From DASVDK01 sp036381125 [NCBI: Thermodesulfobacteriota bacterium] (GTDB lineage Bacteria > DASVDK01): DNA of 8,663 bases. The first letter of the stretch is position 1; each line of letters opens with the position of its first letter. Positions 1 to 7,317 of the stretch are shown here, in pieces. The translations under genes were made by a program, and so were the position numbers. The stretch is taken from assembly GCA_036381125.1 (NCBI GenBank), contig DASVDK010000071.1, positions 1 through 8,663 on the forward strand. Direction: 5' to 3'. A model generated the notes under the pieces. That model made no database searches. It was not told where the DNA came from and saw only the letters and a list, made by a program, of their open reading frames with translations.

Positions 1-1
1 C

Positions 2-622
2 GTCGACGGCGGCAGCGCCGACGCCACGGTGGAGGTCGCGCGCCGCGCGGGCGCGACCGTGCTCGCCGCGCCGCGCGGGCGGGGCCGGCAGCTCGCCGCG
101 GGCGCCGACGCCGCGACGGGCGACGTCCTGCTCTTCTGCCACGCCGACTGCCGGCTGCCGGCCGGCTGGGCGACGGCGGTGCGCGCCGCGCTCGCGGCCG
201 GCCGCGACGTCGTCGGCGGCGCCTTCCGCCTCGGCATCGCGAGCCCGCGGCCGAGCCTGGCGATCGTCGCCGCCTCGGCGAACGTCCGCAGCCGGCTCAC
301 CGGGCACCCGTACGGCGATCAGGCGCTGTTCGTACGCGCCGAGGCGTACCGGGCCGTCGGCGGCTTCGCGCCGCTGCCGCTCATGGAGGACATCGACCTC
401 TGCCGCCGCCTGTGGCGGGTCGGCCGCCTCGTGCAGCTCGACCTGGCGGTCCGGGTGTCGGCGCGGCGCTGGGAGCGCGAGGGGACGCTCTACGCGACGC
501 TTCGCAACGCGGTCCTGGCGGGGCTCTTCTACCTCGGCGTCGATCCGGCGCGGCTCGCCCGCTGGTATCGTCCCGAGCCGGCGACGCCCGGGCGGGCCGT
601 GCGCTGCCGTTTGCTACCCTGA
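2..622 (+). CDS. Glycosyltransferase family 2, TIGR04283-like (5' truncated)
   Basis: Partial gene: the reading frame is already open at the left edge, and 206 residues are present. The first residues visible are the nucleotide-sugar motif VDGGSAD, so roughly the first 35-40 residues of the GT-A fold are missing. Further family marks, in order, are HADCRLP (the DXD-like metal/sugar-nucleotide site, around residue 46), PYGDQALFVR, PLMEDIDLCRRLWRVGR (acceptor-side ED motif) and ARRWEREG, with a C-terminal RWYRP. This set matches the TIGR04283 family, called rSAM/selenodomain-associated transferase 2 or arsenosugar biosynthesis glycosyltransferase. It is a soluble cytoplasmic sugar transferase; the actual acceptor cannot be read from the sequence. 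The next gene starts 4 bases after its TGA, so the two are probably co-transcribed and translationally coupled. The GTG at 29 is internal and is not the true start. The family call is strong; the arsenosugar or selenosugar role is only inherited from the family name. Confidence 0.9.
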   Translation, partial: VDGGSADATVEVARRAGATVLAAPRGRGRQLAAGADAATGDVLLFCHADCRLPAGWATAVRAALAAGRDVVGGAFRLGIASPRPSLAIVAASANVRSRLTGHPYGDQALFVRAEAYRAVGGFAPLPLMEDIDLCRRLWRVGRLVQLDLAVRVSARRWEREGTLYATLRNAVLAGLFYLGVDPARLARWYRPEPATPGRAVRCRLLP

Positions 623-626
623 CCGC

Positions 627-2528
627 ATGCGCCTCTTCCTGATCCGCCACGGCGAGACGCCGTGGAACCGCCGCCAGCGGTGCCAGGGCGTCACCGACGT
701 GCCGCTGTCGGCGACGGGTCGGGCGCAGGCCGCGGGCCTCGCGGCGGCGCTCGCCGACGAGCCGCTCGTCGCCGTCTACTCGAGCCCGCTCGCGCGGGCC
801 GCCGAGACGGCGCGCGCGGTCGCGGCGCCCCACGGCCTGCCGGTCGTCGGCCATCCGGGACTGCGGGAACTCGACCACGGCGCGTGCGAGGGGCTCACGC
901 CGCGTGAGCTGGCCGAGCGCTTCGGCGACATCCTGGCCGCCTGGCGCCGCGCGCCGGCGGACGTGCTCCTGCCGGGCGGGGAGTCGATGCGGCAGGCGGC
1001 GCGGCGCGCGACGGCGGCGATCGAGGAGATCGCCGCGCGGCACGACGACCGGGACGCCGTCGCGGTCGTGACCCACAACCTCGTCATCCTCGCCCTGCTG
1101 TCGCGCGCCCTCGGCTGGCCGCTCGACCGGTTCCGGGAGCTCAGGCAGGACACGGCCGGCGTCTCGGTCCTGCACGTGACGCCGGCGGGAGAGGCGCGCG
1201 TCGAGACCGTGAACGAGACGGCCCATCTCGGCTACCTGGCGCGGTCGACGGCGCCGGCCGGCGGGGAGTCGCCGGGGCCGGCCCTCGCGGACCCGCCCCG
1301 TCTCTTCGCCGACCTCGACGCGCCGTTCAGCTACCTGGTCCTGCAGGGACTCGCCGCCCGGGGGGCGCCGAGGCTCGGCTGGCGCGGGCTCGTCGGCGCG
1401 CCGGCCTCGTCGCCGCGGGCGAGCCGGGCCGCGGCCCGGCTCGCCGCGCAGGTCGGCCTGCCGCTCGTCGATCCGCCGCCGGCCGGCGACCTGCGGCCGG
1501 CCCTGCGCCTGCTCGCCGACGCCGAGGCCCACGCCGGGCTCGGCGTCCGGCTCGGCGCGCGCCTGGCCGACCTGCGGTTCCGCCAGGGGCGCGACCTGGC
1601 CGATCGCCGCCTGCTCGTCGAGGCGGCCGCCGCGGCGGGGCTCCCGGCGGAGCGCGCCGACGCGGTCCTCGACCGGAGCACCCCGCTCGGCGCGGCCGCC
1701 GAGGCCCGCGTCGACGCCGATCAGGCGGAGGCCGCGGCGTGCCGGATCGCCGGCGTGCCGGCCGCCGTGGGAGGGGGGCGGGTGCGGATCGGCATGGCGC
1801 TGCTCGCGCTGTCGCGCCGGCTCGTCCGCCCGGTACGGGCCGTCGCCGCGCGCGGCGCGGCGCTGGCCGCCGCCGGGCTCGTCGGCATCGGCTGCGGCGG
1901 CCAGGGGCTCTTCGCCGGGCTCACGCCGACGCAGCCGGTCTCGGTGGTGTCGAGCGAGGCGCTCGCCGAGACGCCGGTCACCCGCGTGGCGGTCACCGAC
2001 CTCGACGCGCGCGACGGACGGCCGGACGACGGCGCGTTCCTCGCCGCCGCCATCCGCGAGACGCTCCAGGGGAGGCCGGGGCTCTCGGTGGCCGCGGCCC
2101 AGGAGGTGGAAGAGGCGGCCGCCGCGACGGCATCGGACGTCGAGGGGGACGACCCGTGGCCGCCGGCGCGCGTCCGCCGGCTCGCCGACGCGCTCGGCGC
2201 CGACGCCGTGATCACCGGACGCATCGTCCGCTTCGTCGACCGGGTCGGATCGGCCGCCGCGGCGCGGGAGCCGGCGTCGGTGGAGCTGGTGATCGAGATG
2301 GTCCGGGGCGCCGACGGCGCGCTCCTGTGGCGGGGGACCTTCGACTACACGCAGCGGGCGCTCTCGGAGAACCTCGCCGACGTGGGGCTCTTCTTCCGCG
2401 GCGGCGCCAGGTGGCTCACGGCGCGGGAGCTGGCGCGTCTGGGGATCGAGTCGCTGCTGCAGGAGCTGCCGGTGCCCCGGGGGCCCGGCGCGCCGGCTCC
2501 GGCTACGGCTCCCGGGGGCGCTCGGTGA
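627..2528 (+). CDS. Histidine phosphatase / DsbA-like / CsgG-LpoB-like three-domain fusion protein
   Basis: One uninterrupted frame of 633 codons holds three recognisable parts. Residues 1-205 are a histidine phosphatase (phosphoglycerate mutase-like superfamily). It has LIRHGETPWN with nucleophile H8 and R7, R57 in YSSPLAR, acidic E81/E88, and the second catalytic H150 in VVTHN. Residues 225-400 resemble the FrnE/HCCA-isomerase branch of the DsbA fold: DLDAPFSYL where the active site should be, a helical insert with FRQGRDLADRRLL, and the cis-Pro loop GVP (P378). The CxxC cysteines are absent. Residues 390-423 look like a signal peptide: Arg-rich, then hydrophobic, ending in GIGC. Residues 450-615 resemble CsgG/LpoB/GNA1162-type envelope proteins (VTRVAVTDLDAR, LGADAVITGRIVRF, ALLWRGTFDY, a family-typical WLTARELARLGIE tail). 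The start at ATG 627 fits the RHG position; no clear Shine-Dalgarno is seen, so coupling to the upstream stop is likely. It could be a true fusion or contain an internal start. Phosphatase confidence is high, the DsbA call moderate, and the envelope-domain call moderate to low. Confidence 0.8.
   Translation: MRLFLIRHGETPWNRRQRCQGVTDVPLSATGRAQAAGLAAALADEPLVAVYSSPLARAAETARAVAAPHGLPVVGHPGLRELDHGACEGLTPRELAERFGDILAAWRRAPADVLLPGGESMRQAARRATAAIEEIAARHDDRDAVAVVTHNLVILALLSRALGWPLDRFRELRQDTAGVSVLHVTPAGEARVETVNETAHLGYLARSTAPAGGESPGPALADPPRLFADLDAPFSYLVLQGLAARGAPRLGWRGLVGAPASSPRASRAAARLAAQVGLPLVDPPPAGDLRPALRLLADAEAHAGLGVRLGARLADLRFRQGRDLADRRLLVEAAAAAGLPAERADAVLDRSTPLGAAAEARVDADQAEAAACRIAGVPAAVGGGRVRIGMALLALSRRLVRPVRAVAARGAALAAAGLVGIGCGGQGLFAGLTPTQPVSVVSSEALAETPVTRVAVTDLDARDGRPDDGAFLAAAIRETLQGRPGLSVAAAQEVEEAAAATASDVEGDDPWPPARVRRLADALGADAVITGRIVRFVDRVGSAAAAREPASVELVIEMVRGADGALLWRGTFDYTQRALSENLADVGLFFRGGARWLTARELARLGIESLLQELPVPRGPGAPAPATAPGGAR
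1794..2528 (+). other. Possible internally initiated lipoprotein reading frame within the fusion ORF
   Basis: An in-frame ATG at 1794 (codon 390 of the long ORF) and a GTG at 1782 follow a purine-rich stretch, gggagggggg at 1770-1779, that could act as a ribosome binding site. From ATG 1794 the protein would open with an Arg-containing n-region (SRRLVRPVR), a hydrophobic core (AALAAAGLV) and GIGC, an imperfect lipobox with Gly rather than Leu at -3. That is a believable lipoprotein signal for a 244-residue secreted LpoB/CsgG-like protein. No stop codon separates it from the upstream domains, so it may simply be part of the fusion. The stretch RIGMALLALSRRL can equally be read as the C-terminal helix of the DsbA-like domain. 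Confidence 0.3.
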
Positions 2529-2958
2529 TCATGCCGAGCTCGCGCACCCCGGCCGCCTTGATGGCGTCCATCACCTCGACCACCGCGCCGTACGGCACCC
2601 CCCTGTCCCCCCGAAAGTAGACGATCTCCGGGACCCGGCCGCCCCCCGCCGCCCTCAGGCGCACGGGGAGGTCGGCGAGGCGGATCTCGCGCTCGTCGAG
2701 CAGCAGCCGGCCGTCGCGCGTGAGGACCAGGCTCACCGCCGGCGCCTCCTTCACGTCGCCGGTGCGCGACTCGGGTAGCGCCACGTCCAGGCCGCGTGTG
2801 AGGAGCGGGGTCGCGACCATGAAGATGATCAGCAGGACGAGCACCACGTCGACGAGCGGCGTGACGTTCATCTCGACGAGGGGGTGACGGCCGCGGAAGC
2901 GCGCGATCGGCGACGCACCCCGCCCGCGCTCCTCGATCCCCTCGCCGCCGAAGGCCAC
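2503..2958 (-). CDS. exbD: ExbD/TolR biopolymer transport protein
   Basis: A 151-residue inner-membrane protein with a short cytoplasmic N-terminus, one transmembrane helix (about 35-53) and a periplasmic domain. The family signature is plain: EMNVTPLVDVVLVLLIIFMV, with the proton-carrying Asp at D37. The periplasmic part carries AVSLVLTRDGRLLLDEREI and a C-terminal VVEVMDAIKAAGVRELGMITE, both typical of ExbD/TolR. With ExbB it forms a proton-driven motor that energises outer-membrane processes through a TonB- or TolA-like partner. No such partner is encoded nearby, so ExbD and TolR cannot be told apart here. The GTG start at 2958 has a weak GAGG upstream and lies 21 bases after the exbB stop, so co-translation is likely. 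The last 26 bases overlap the 3' end of the convergent fusion gene. Confidence 0.93.
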   Translation of the reverse strand: MAFGGEGIEERGRGASPIARFRGRHPLVEMNVTPLVDVVLVLLIIFMVATPLLTRGLDVALPESRTGDVKEAPAVSLVLTRDGRLLLDEREIRLADLPVRLRAAGGGRVPEIVYFRGDRGVPYGAVVEVMDAIKAAGVRELGMITERPREP

Positions 2959-2979
2959 CGGACGCCGCCTCGGCCGCCG

Positions 2980-3681
2980 CTAGCGCCCGCCGCCGAGCGG
3001 CGCCTGGGCCTGGGCGAGCGGCAGGCCGGTGGCGGCGCGGCTCGCGAGGTCGAGGACCTCGCCCGAGGCGGTCTCGAGCCTGAGCGCGAGGCCCCGCAGG
3101 CGGCCGACGAAGTAGTTGTAGGCGACGACCGCGGGGATGGCCACGAAGAGGCCGGCCGCGGTGGCGACGAGCGCCTCGGCGATGCCGGAGGACACCGTGG
3201 CGAGTCCGCCCGACCCGGTGACGCCGATCGCCCGGAACGCGCGCATGATCCCGATGACGGTGAAGAGGAGGCCGATGAACGGGCTGACCGAGCCGAGCGT
3301 GCCGAGGACGCCGAGCCGCGTCTCCAGCTCGTCGAGCGCGAGCGCCGCGGCCCGCTCCATGGCGCCGCGTGCGAGGGCGAGGCGATCGAACCAGGCCGCC
3401 CGGCCGTCGGTCGGGCCGCCGGCCAGCTCGGCCAGGCCGGCGCCGAGGACGCGGGCGGCCAGCCCGCTTCCCGAGGGCGGCAGGGCCGCCCGGGCCTCGG
3501 CCAGGCGCCCCTCGCGCAGATAGGCGCGCACGCGGGCGAGGTCGGCGTCGAAGCCACGCCGGGCGCGACGGAACGCGGCGGCCCGCTCGAGCATGACGGC
3601 GACCGATGCGACGGAGAGGAGGGCGAGGAGGACGAGGGCCGGCCCTCCGGCCTTCAGCAGCTCGGTGAGACTATCCGGCAC
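2980..3681 (-). CDS. exbB: ExbB/TolQ/MotA-family proton channel protein
   Basis: A 233-residue polytopic inner-membrane protein. The N-terminal transmembrane helix spans about 11-31 (PALVLLALLSVASVAVMLER). A cytoplasmic region follows, with the Leu/Ala-rich helix LREGRLAEARAAL. Two further helices span about 125-147 (GTLGSVSPFIGLLFTVIGIM) and 166-190 (SGIAEALVATAAGLFVAIPA, then AYNYF). These are the MotA_ExbB domain motifs that line the proton pathway. It partners with ExbD, encoded directly downstream, to convert the proton gradient into mechanical work across the envelope. The usual member is about 210-240 residues, so the length is normal. The start is GTG 3681 with only a weak purine match upstream; the membrane topology supports a start near there. 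It follows tatA by 27 bases and is probably transcribed from the tatA promoter. ExbB, TolQ and MotA-like paralogues cannot be separated without a tree. Confidence 0.92.
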   Translation of the reverse strand: MPDSLTELLKAGGPALVLLALLSVASVAVMLERAAAFRRARRGFDADLARVRAYLREGRLAEARAALPPSGSGLAARVLGAGLAELAGGPTDGRAAWFDRLALARGAMERAAALALDELETRLGVLGTLGSVSPFIGLLFTVIGIMRAFRAIGVTGSGGLATVSSGIAEALVATAAGLFVAIPAVVAYNYFVGRLRGLALRLETASGEVLDLASRAATGLPLAQAQAPLGGGR

Positions 3682-3708
3682 GGGGGGCGACCCTGGAGCA
3701 GTCGGGCA

Positions 3709-5354
<1,646 letters not shown>

Positions 5355-5356
5355 CG

Positions 5357-6097
5357 ATGATCCCGGCCGCGGACGTCTCGTTCCTCGTCGCGTTCGTTGC
5401 GGGCGTGCTCTCCTTCGTCTCACCCTGCGTCCTGCCGCTCGTGCCGTCGTACCTGTCGGTCGTGAGCGGCCTGTCGTTCGACCGGATGACCGACCCGCTC
5501 GACGCCGCCGCGCGCCGCCGGGTGCTCGTGCACGCGGCGCTCTTCATCGCCGGCTTCTCGCTGGTGTTCATCGTGCTCGGCCTCTCGGCGAGCGCGATCG
5601 GCCGGCTCCTCGGCAGTCAGCGGAGCTGGCTGCCGACGGTGAGCGGGGTGCTGATCATCCTCCTCGGCGTCTACATCCTCGCGACGCCGCTCCTGCCGGC
5701 GCTCGGCGCCGAGGCGCGGCTCGTCCACCTGCGCGCCAGGCCGGCCGGCTACCTCGGGTCGGTCCTCGTCGGCATGGCCTTCGCCGCCGCCTGGACGCCC
5801 TGCATCGGCCCGACCCTCGGCGCGATCCTCACCCTGGCGTCCACGCGCGAGCACGCCACGTCGGCCGCGGCCCTCCTCGTCGTGTACTCGCTCGGCCTCG
5901 GGGTGCCGCTCCTGGTCGCCGCGGCGGCGTTCAACCGCTTCCTCGCCCTGTTCGGCGCCGTGAAGCGGTACATGCCCGCCGTCACCGTCGCGAGCGGCCT
6001 CCTCCTGGTGGCGGTCGGCGTGATGACGCTCACGGGCTACCTCACGCGACTCAACCTCTACCTGCTGCGCCTCTTCCCCTTCCTGATCCTCAACTGA
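5357..6097 (+). CDS. ccdA: Cytochrome c biogenesis protein CcdA
   Basis: A 246-residue inner-membrane protein with about six hydrophobic helices and two membrane-embedded redox cysteines. C24 is in VSPCVLPLVPSYLS and C149 in AAWTPCIGPTLGAIL, the symmetrical motifs of the CcdA/DsbD-beta family. It passes electrons from cytoplasmic thioredoxin to periplasmic thiol proteins, chiefly to keep apocytochrome CxxCH cysteines reduced for haem attachment. The ATG at 5357 is only 2 bases after the eno stop, with purine-rich sequence (cagggg) just upstream, so it is probably translated by coupling. Two c-type cytochromes lie a short way downstream in the same direction, which agrees with a cytochrome-maturation role. 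No periplasmic thioredoxin-like partner (CcmG/ResA) is encoded in the window. Confidence 0.95.
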   Translation: MIPAADVSFLVAFVAGVLSFVSPCVLPLVPSYLSVVSGLSFDRMTDPLDAAARRRVLVHAALFIAGFSLVFIVLGLSASAIGRLLGSQRSWLPTVSGVLIILLGVYILATPLLPALGAEARLVHLRARPAGYLGSVLVGMAFAAAWTPCIGPTLGAILTLASTREHATSAAALLVVYSLGLGVPLLVAAAAFNRFLALFGAVKRYMPAVTVASGLLLVAVGVMTLTGYLTRLNLYLLRLFPFLILN

Positions 6098-6148
6098 GCG
6101 AGGCGGGGCTCGGGCGGCTTTCGCGCGGTGGGCGGGCTGACCGCTCGC

Positions 6149-6177
6149 TTGACAGCCCCGAGAGGGACGGCCATGAT
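6149..6177 (+). promoter_or_regulatory. Candidate promoter before gcvH-like gene
   Basis: A perfect TTGACA at 6149-6154 lies in the 75-base gap after ccdA. A 17-base spacer places CATGAT (four of six matches to TATAAT) at 6172-6177, overlapping the first two ATGs of the gene. Transcripts would then begin near 6184-6185, at the third in-frame ATG (6185), giving a leaderless message. The TTGACA may equally be a chance match. Confidence 0.2.
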
Positions 6178-6625
6178 GCCGCGCATGGGGCCGGAGGGCT
6201 ACCGCTACTCGGCGCACCACCTCTGGGTGAGCCGCATCGGGCGAATCGCCCGCGTCGGCATCACCGACTTCGCCCAGCGCGAGCTGGGGGAGGTGCTCTT
6301 CGTCGAGCTGCCCGAGGTGGACGACGAGCTCGAGCGCAACGAGACGTTCGGCGAGATCGAGTCCGGCCGGACGACGAGCGAGCTGGTCATGCCGGTCAGC
6401 GGGACGGTGGTCGCCGTGAACGAGGACCTCGACGAGGCGCCGGGCGCCGTCAACGAGGACCCGTACGGTCGCGGTTGGCTCGTCGAGGTCGAGCTGGCCG
6501 ACCCGTCCGAGCTCGAGGAGCTGCTGGACGCCGATGCGTACGCCCGGCTGGTGGACGCGGAGGCGGACCCGGACGACGCCTCCGCCCGCCCACAAGGGGA
6601 GAACGGCAACGCCGACGACCGCTAG
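6173..6625 (+). CDS. GcvH-like protein lacking the lipoylation lysine
   Basis: A 150-residue relative of the glycine cleavage H protein. Conservation runs the full length: HHLWVS, RVGITDFAQRELGEVLFVELPEV, PVSGTVVAVNEDL, then VNEDPYGRGWLVEVEL and the C-terminal LLDADAYARLV. In true H proteins the lipoyl arm is carried by Lys in an ESVKA-type hairpin turn. Here that turn reads E63-S-G-R66-T, with a clear CGG Arg codon at 6368-6370. A protein with Arg there should not be lipoylated and could not carry the aminomethyl intermediate, so the symbol gcvH is withheld. An acidic tail of about 20 residues (AEADPDDASARPQGENGNADDR) extends past the family's usual end. ATG 6173 is chosen for AGAGGGA 5 bases upstream; ATGs 6176 and 6185 are alternatives. 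No gcvT or gcvP is nearby. The neighbours are ccdA and cytochrome genes, which suggests a non-catalytic or redox-associated role. Confidence 0.9.
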   Translation: MMPRMGPEGYRYSAHHLWVSRIGRIARVGITDFAQRELGEVLFVELPEVDDELERNETFGEIESGRTTSELVMPVSGTVVAVNEDLDEAPGAVNEDPYGRGWLVEVELADPSELEELLDADAYARLVDAEADPDDASARPQGENGNADDR

Positions 6626-6950
6626 GCGCCCGGTCGGGGTCGCCCTCGCCACGCTGCTGGTCGCATCCGCGTCGGCCCCCGCCTTCGCCGGGCCGGCGTC
6701 GGGGGGCGATCCCGCGCGCGGACGGGCCCTCTTCACCTCTCGCAACTGCAACCTCTGTCACAAGATCGGCGGCCGCGGCGGCAATCTCGCCCCGGCGCTC
6801 GACCGGGTCGGACGGCGGCTGTCGGCCGACCGGATGTTCCGCATCCTGCGCGACCCGCGCTCGCTGAACCCGGAGGGGCACATGCCCAACCCGAACCTCT
6901 CCGAGGACGAGGCGCGCCACCTGGCGGCCTACCTGGCCACGCTCCGCTAG
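6534..6950 (+). CDS. Class I-type monohaem cytochrome c, secreted
   Basis: One haem-binding site, CNLCH (C72, C75, H76), is followed by the small helical core of a cytochrome c domain. The likely axial Met is M117 in EGHMPNP, and the C-terminal helix is SEDEARHLAAYLATL. Together these make a periplasmic electron carrier. A signal peptide is plain at about residues 31-52 (RRPVGVALATLLV, then ASAPAFA and cleavage). The only ATG, GTG or TTG in frame is ATG 6534, used here as the formal start. It lies inside the gcvH-like gene, has poor ribosome-binding context and adds an implausible Arg/Pro-rich leader of about 30 residues. A better biological start may be ACG 6609, 7 bases after the strong AAGGGGAG at 6594-6601, giving MPTTARRPVGVALA. 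The gene overlaps the end of the gcvH-like gene and precedes the trihaem gene by 5 bases. Product confidence is high; start confidence is low. Confidence 0.9.
   Translation: MRTPGWWTRRRTRTTPPPAHKGRTATPTTARRPVGVALATLLVASASAPAFAGPASGGDPARGRALFTSRNCNLCHKIGGRGGNLAPALDRVGRRLSADRMFRILRDPRSLNPEGHMPNPNLSEDEARHLAAYLATLR
6594..6611 (+). promoter_or_regulatory. Strong ribosome binding site facing an ACG codon
   Basis: AAGGGGAGA at 6594-6602 is one of the best Shine-Dalgarno matches in the window. It lies inside the 3' end of the gcvH-like gene. The codon at the expected distance in the cytochrome c frame is ACG (6609-6611), immediately before a complete signal peptide. This suggests initiation there rather than at the distant ATG 6534. 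Confidence 0.4.
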
Positions 6951-6955
6951 GGGCC

Positions 6956-7258
6956 GTGCTGCGCCTGCTCGTCGCCGCCGCGCTGCTCGCCGGGGCGACC
7001 CTCGGCGTGGCCGCCGAGCGGGGCGGCGACGTCCGCTACGACGCCGGCCCGGGGCCGGCGGTCTTCCGCCACTCGACGCACGACACGCCCGAGATGCGCT
7101 GCTCGACCTGCCACACGCGCCTCTTCCCGTTCCGGCAGGTCGGCGGCTTCGACCACGCCGACATGCGGGCGGGACGGGCCTGCGGCGCCTGCCACGACGG
7201 CGTGCAGGCGTTCGGCACCGAGGTGGAGGCCTCGTGCGGGCGCTGCCACGCGCGGTAG
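6956..7258 (+). CDS. Trihaem c7-type cytochrome, secreted
   Basis: A 100-residue precursor with an N-terminal signal peptide (LRLLVAAALLAGATLGVAA, cleaved near 20). Three haem-attachment motifs follow: CSTCH (49-53), CGACH (76-80) and CGRCH (94-98). Three extra histidines, H39 and H42 in RHSTHD and H67 in FDHADM, can supply the sixth ligands, so each haem would be bis-His with low potential. The layout, with FRHSTH before the first site and GRACGACHDGVQAF before the last, is that of the c(7)-type trihaem domain of the class III (c3/c7) family. This family moves electrons through the periplasm, for instance in metal- and sulfur-respiring bacteria. The GTG start is 5 bases after the upstream cytochrome stop, with AGGGG close before it. 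The gene ends inside a predicted terminator hairpin and looks like the last gene of the run. Confidence 0.92.
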   Translation: MLRLLVAAALLAGATLGVAAERGGDVRYDAGPGPAVFRHSTHDTPEMRCSTCHTRLFPFRQVGGFDHADMRAGRACGACHDGVQAFGTEVEASCGRCHAR

Positions 7259-7272
7259 CGGAAGCCCTTTTT
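7238..7272 (+). terminator. Intrinsic terminator at end of the eno-to-c7 gene run
   Basis: CGCTGCC (7241-7247) pairs with GGTAGCG (7254-7260) around a 6-base loop, with one G-U pair. The outer GGG (7238-7240) can pair with CCC (7265-7267) across a 4-base bulge, and TTTTT (7268-7272) follows immediately. The TAG stop of the trihaem gene lies within the 3' arm. The bulge weakens the stem, but this is the only T tract of this kind in a very GC-rich window. Confidence 0.5.
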
Positions 7273-7275
7273 CTC

Positions 7276-7304
7276 TGGTCTTGCCTCCGGCTCGCTGATA
7301 CACT
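7276..7304 (+). promoter_or_regulatory. Candidate promoter for ftsB and the GAF gene
   Basis: An extended -10, TGATACACT, ends in the hexamer TACACT at 7299-7304. A weak -35 (TGGTCT, three of six matches, 7276-7281) lies 17 bases upstream. It sits just after the terminator and about 28 bases before the ftsB start. Position and the extended TG support it; the -35 is poor. Confidence 0.35.
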
Positions 7305-7317
7305 TCGGCGCCCCGTA

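Noticed and set aside
381-1532. Long open frame on the minus strand (383 codons) opposite the glycosyltransferase and phosphatase
   Set aside because: It is Arg/Gly/Pro-rich without any domain, and lies antisense to two genes with clear catalytic motifs. This is the usual shadow of high-GC codon usage.
2485-2496. Perfect 12-base palindrome CCGGCGCGCCGG near the convergent gene ends
   Set aside because: It is short, has no loop and no T tract, and such GC palindromes are expected often at this base composition.
6104-6160. CGGGGCT / AGCCCCG inverted repeat in the gap after ccdA
   Set aside because: The arms are 7 bases with a loop over 40 bases and no T tract follows. It is too weak to call a terminator or riboswitch.
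5420-6751. Minus-strand open frame of 443 codons opposite ccdA and the H-like gene
   Set aside because: It is His/Arg/Glu-rich with no fold or motif, and is an antisense shadow of three well-supported genes.
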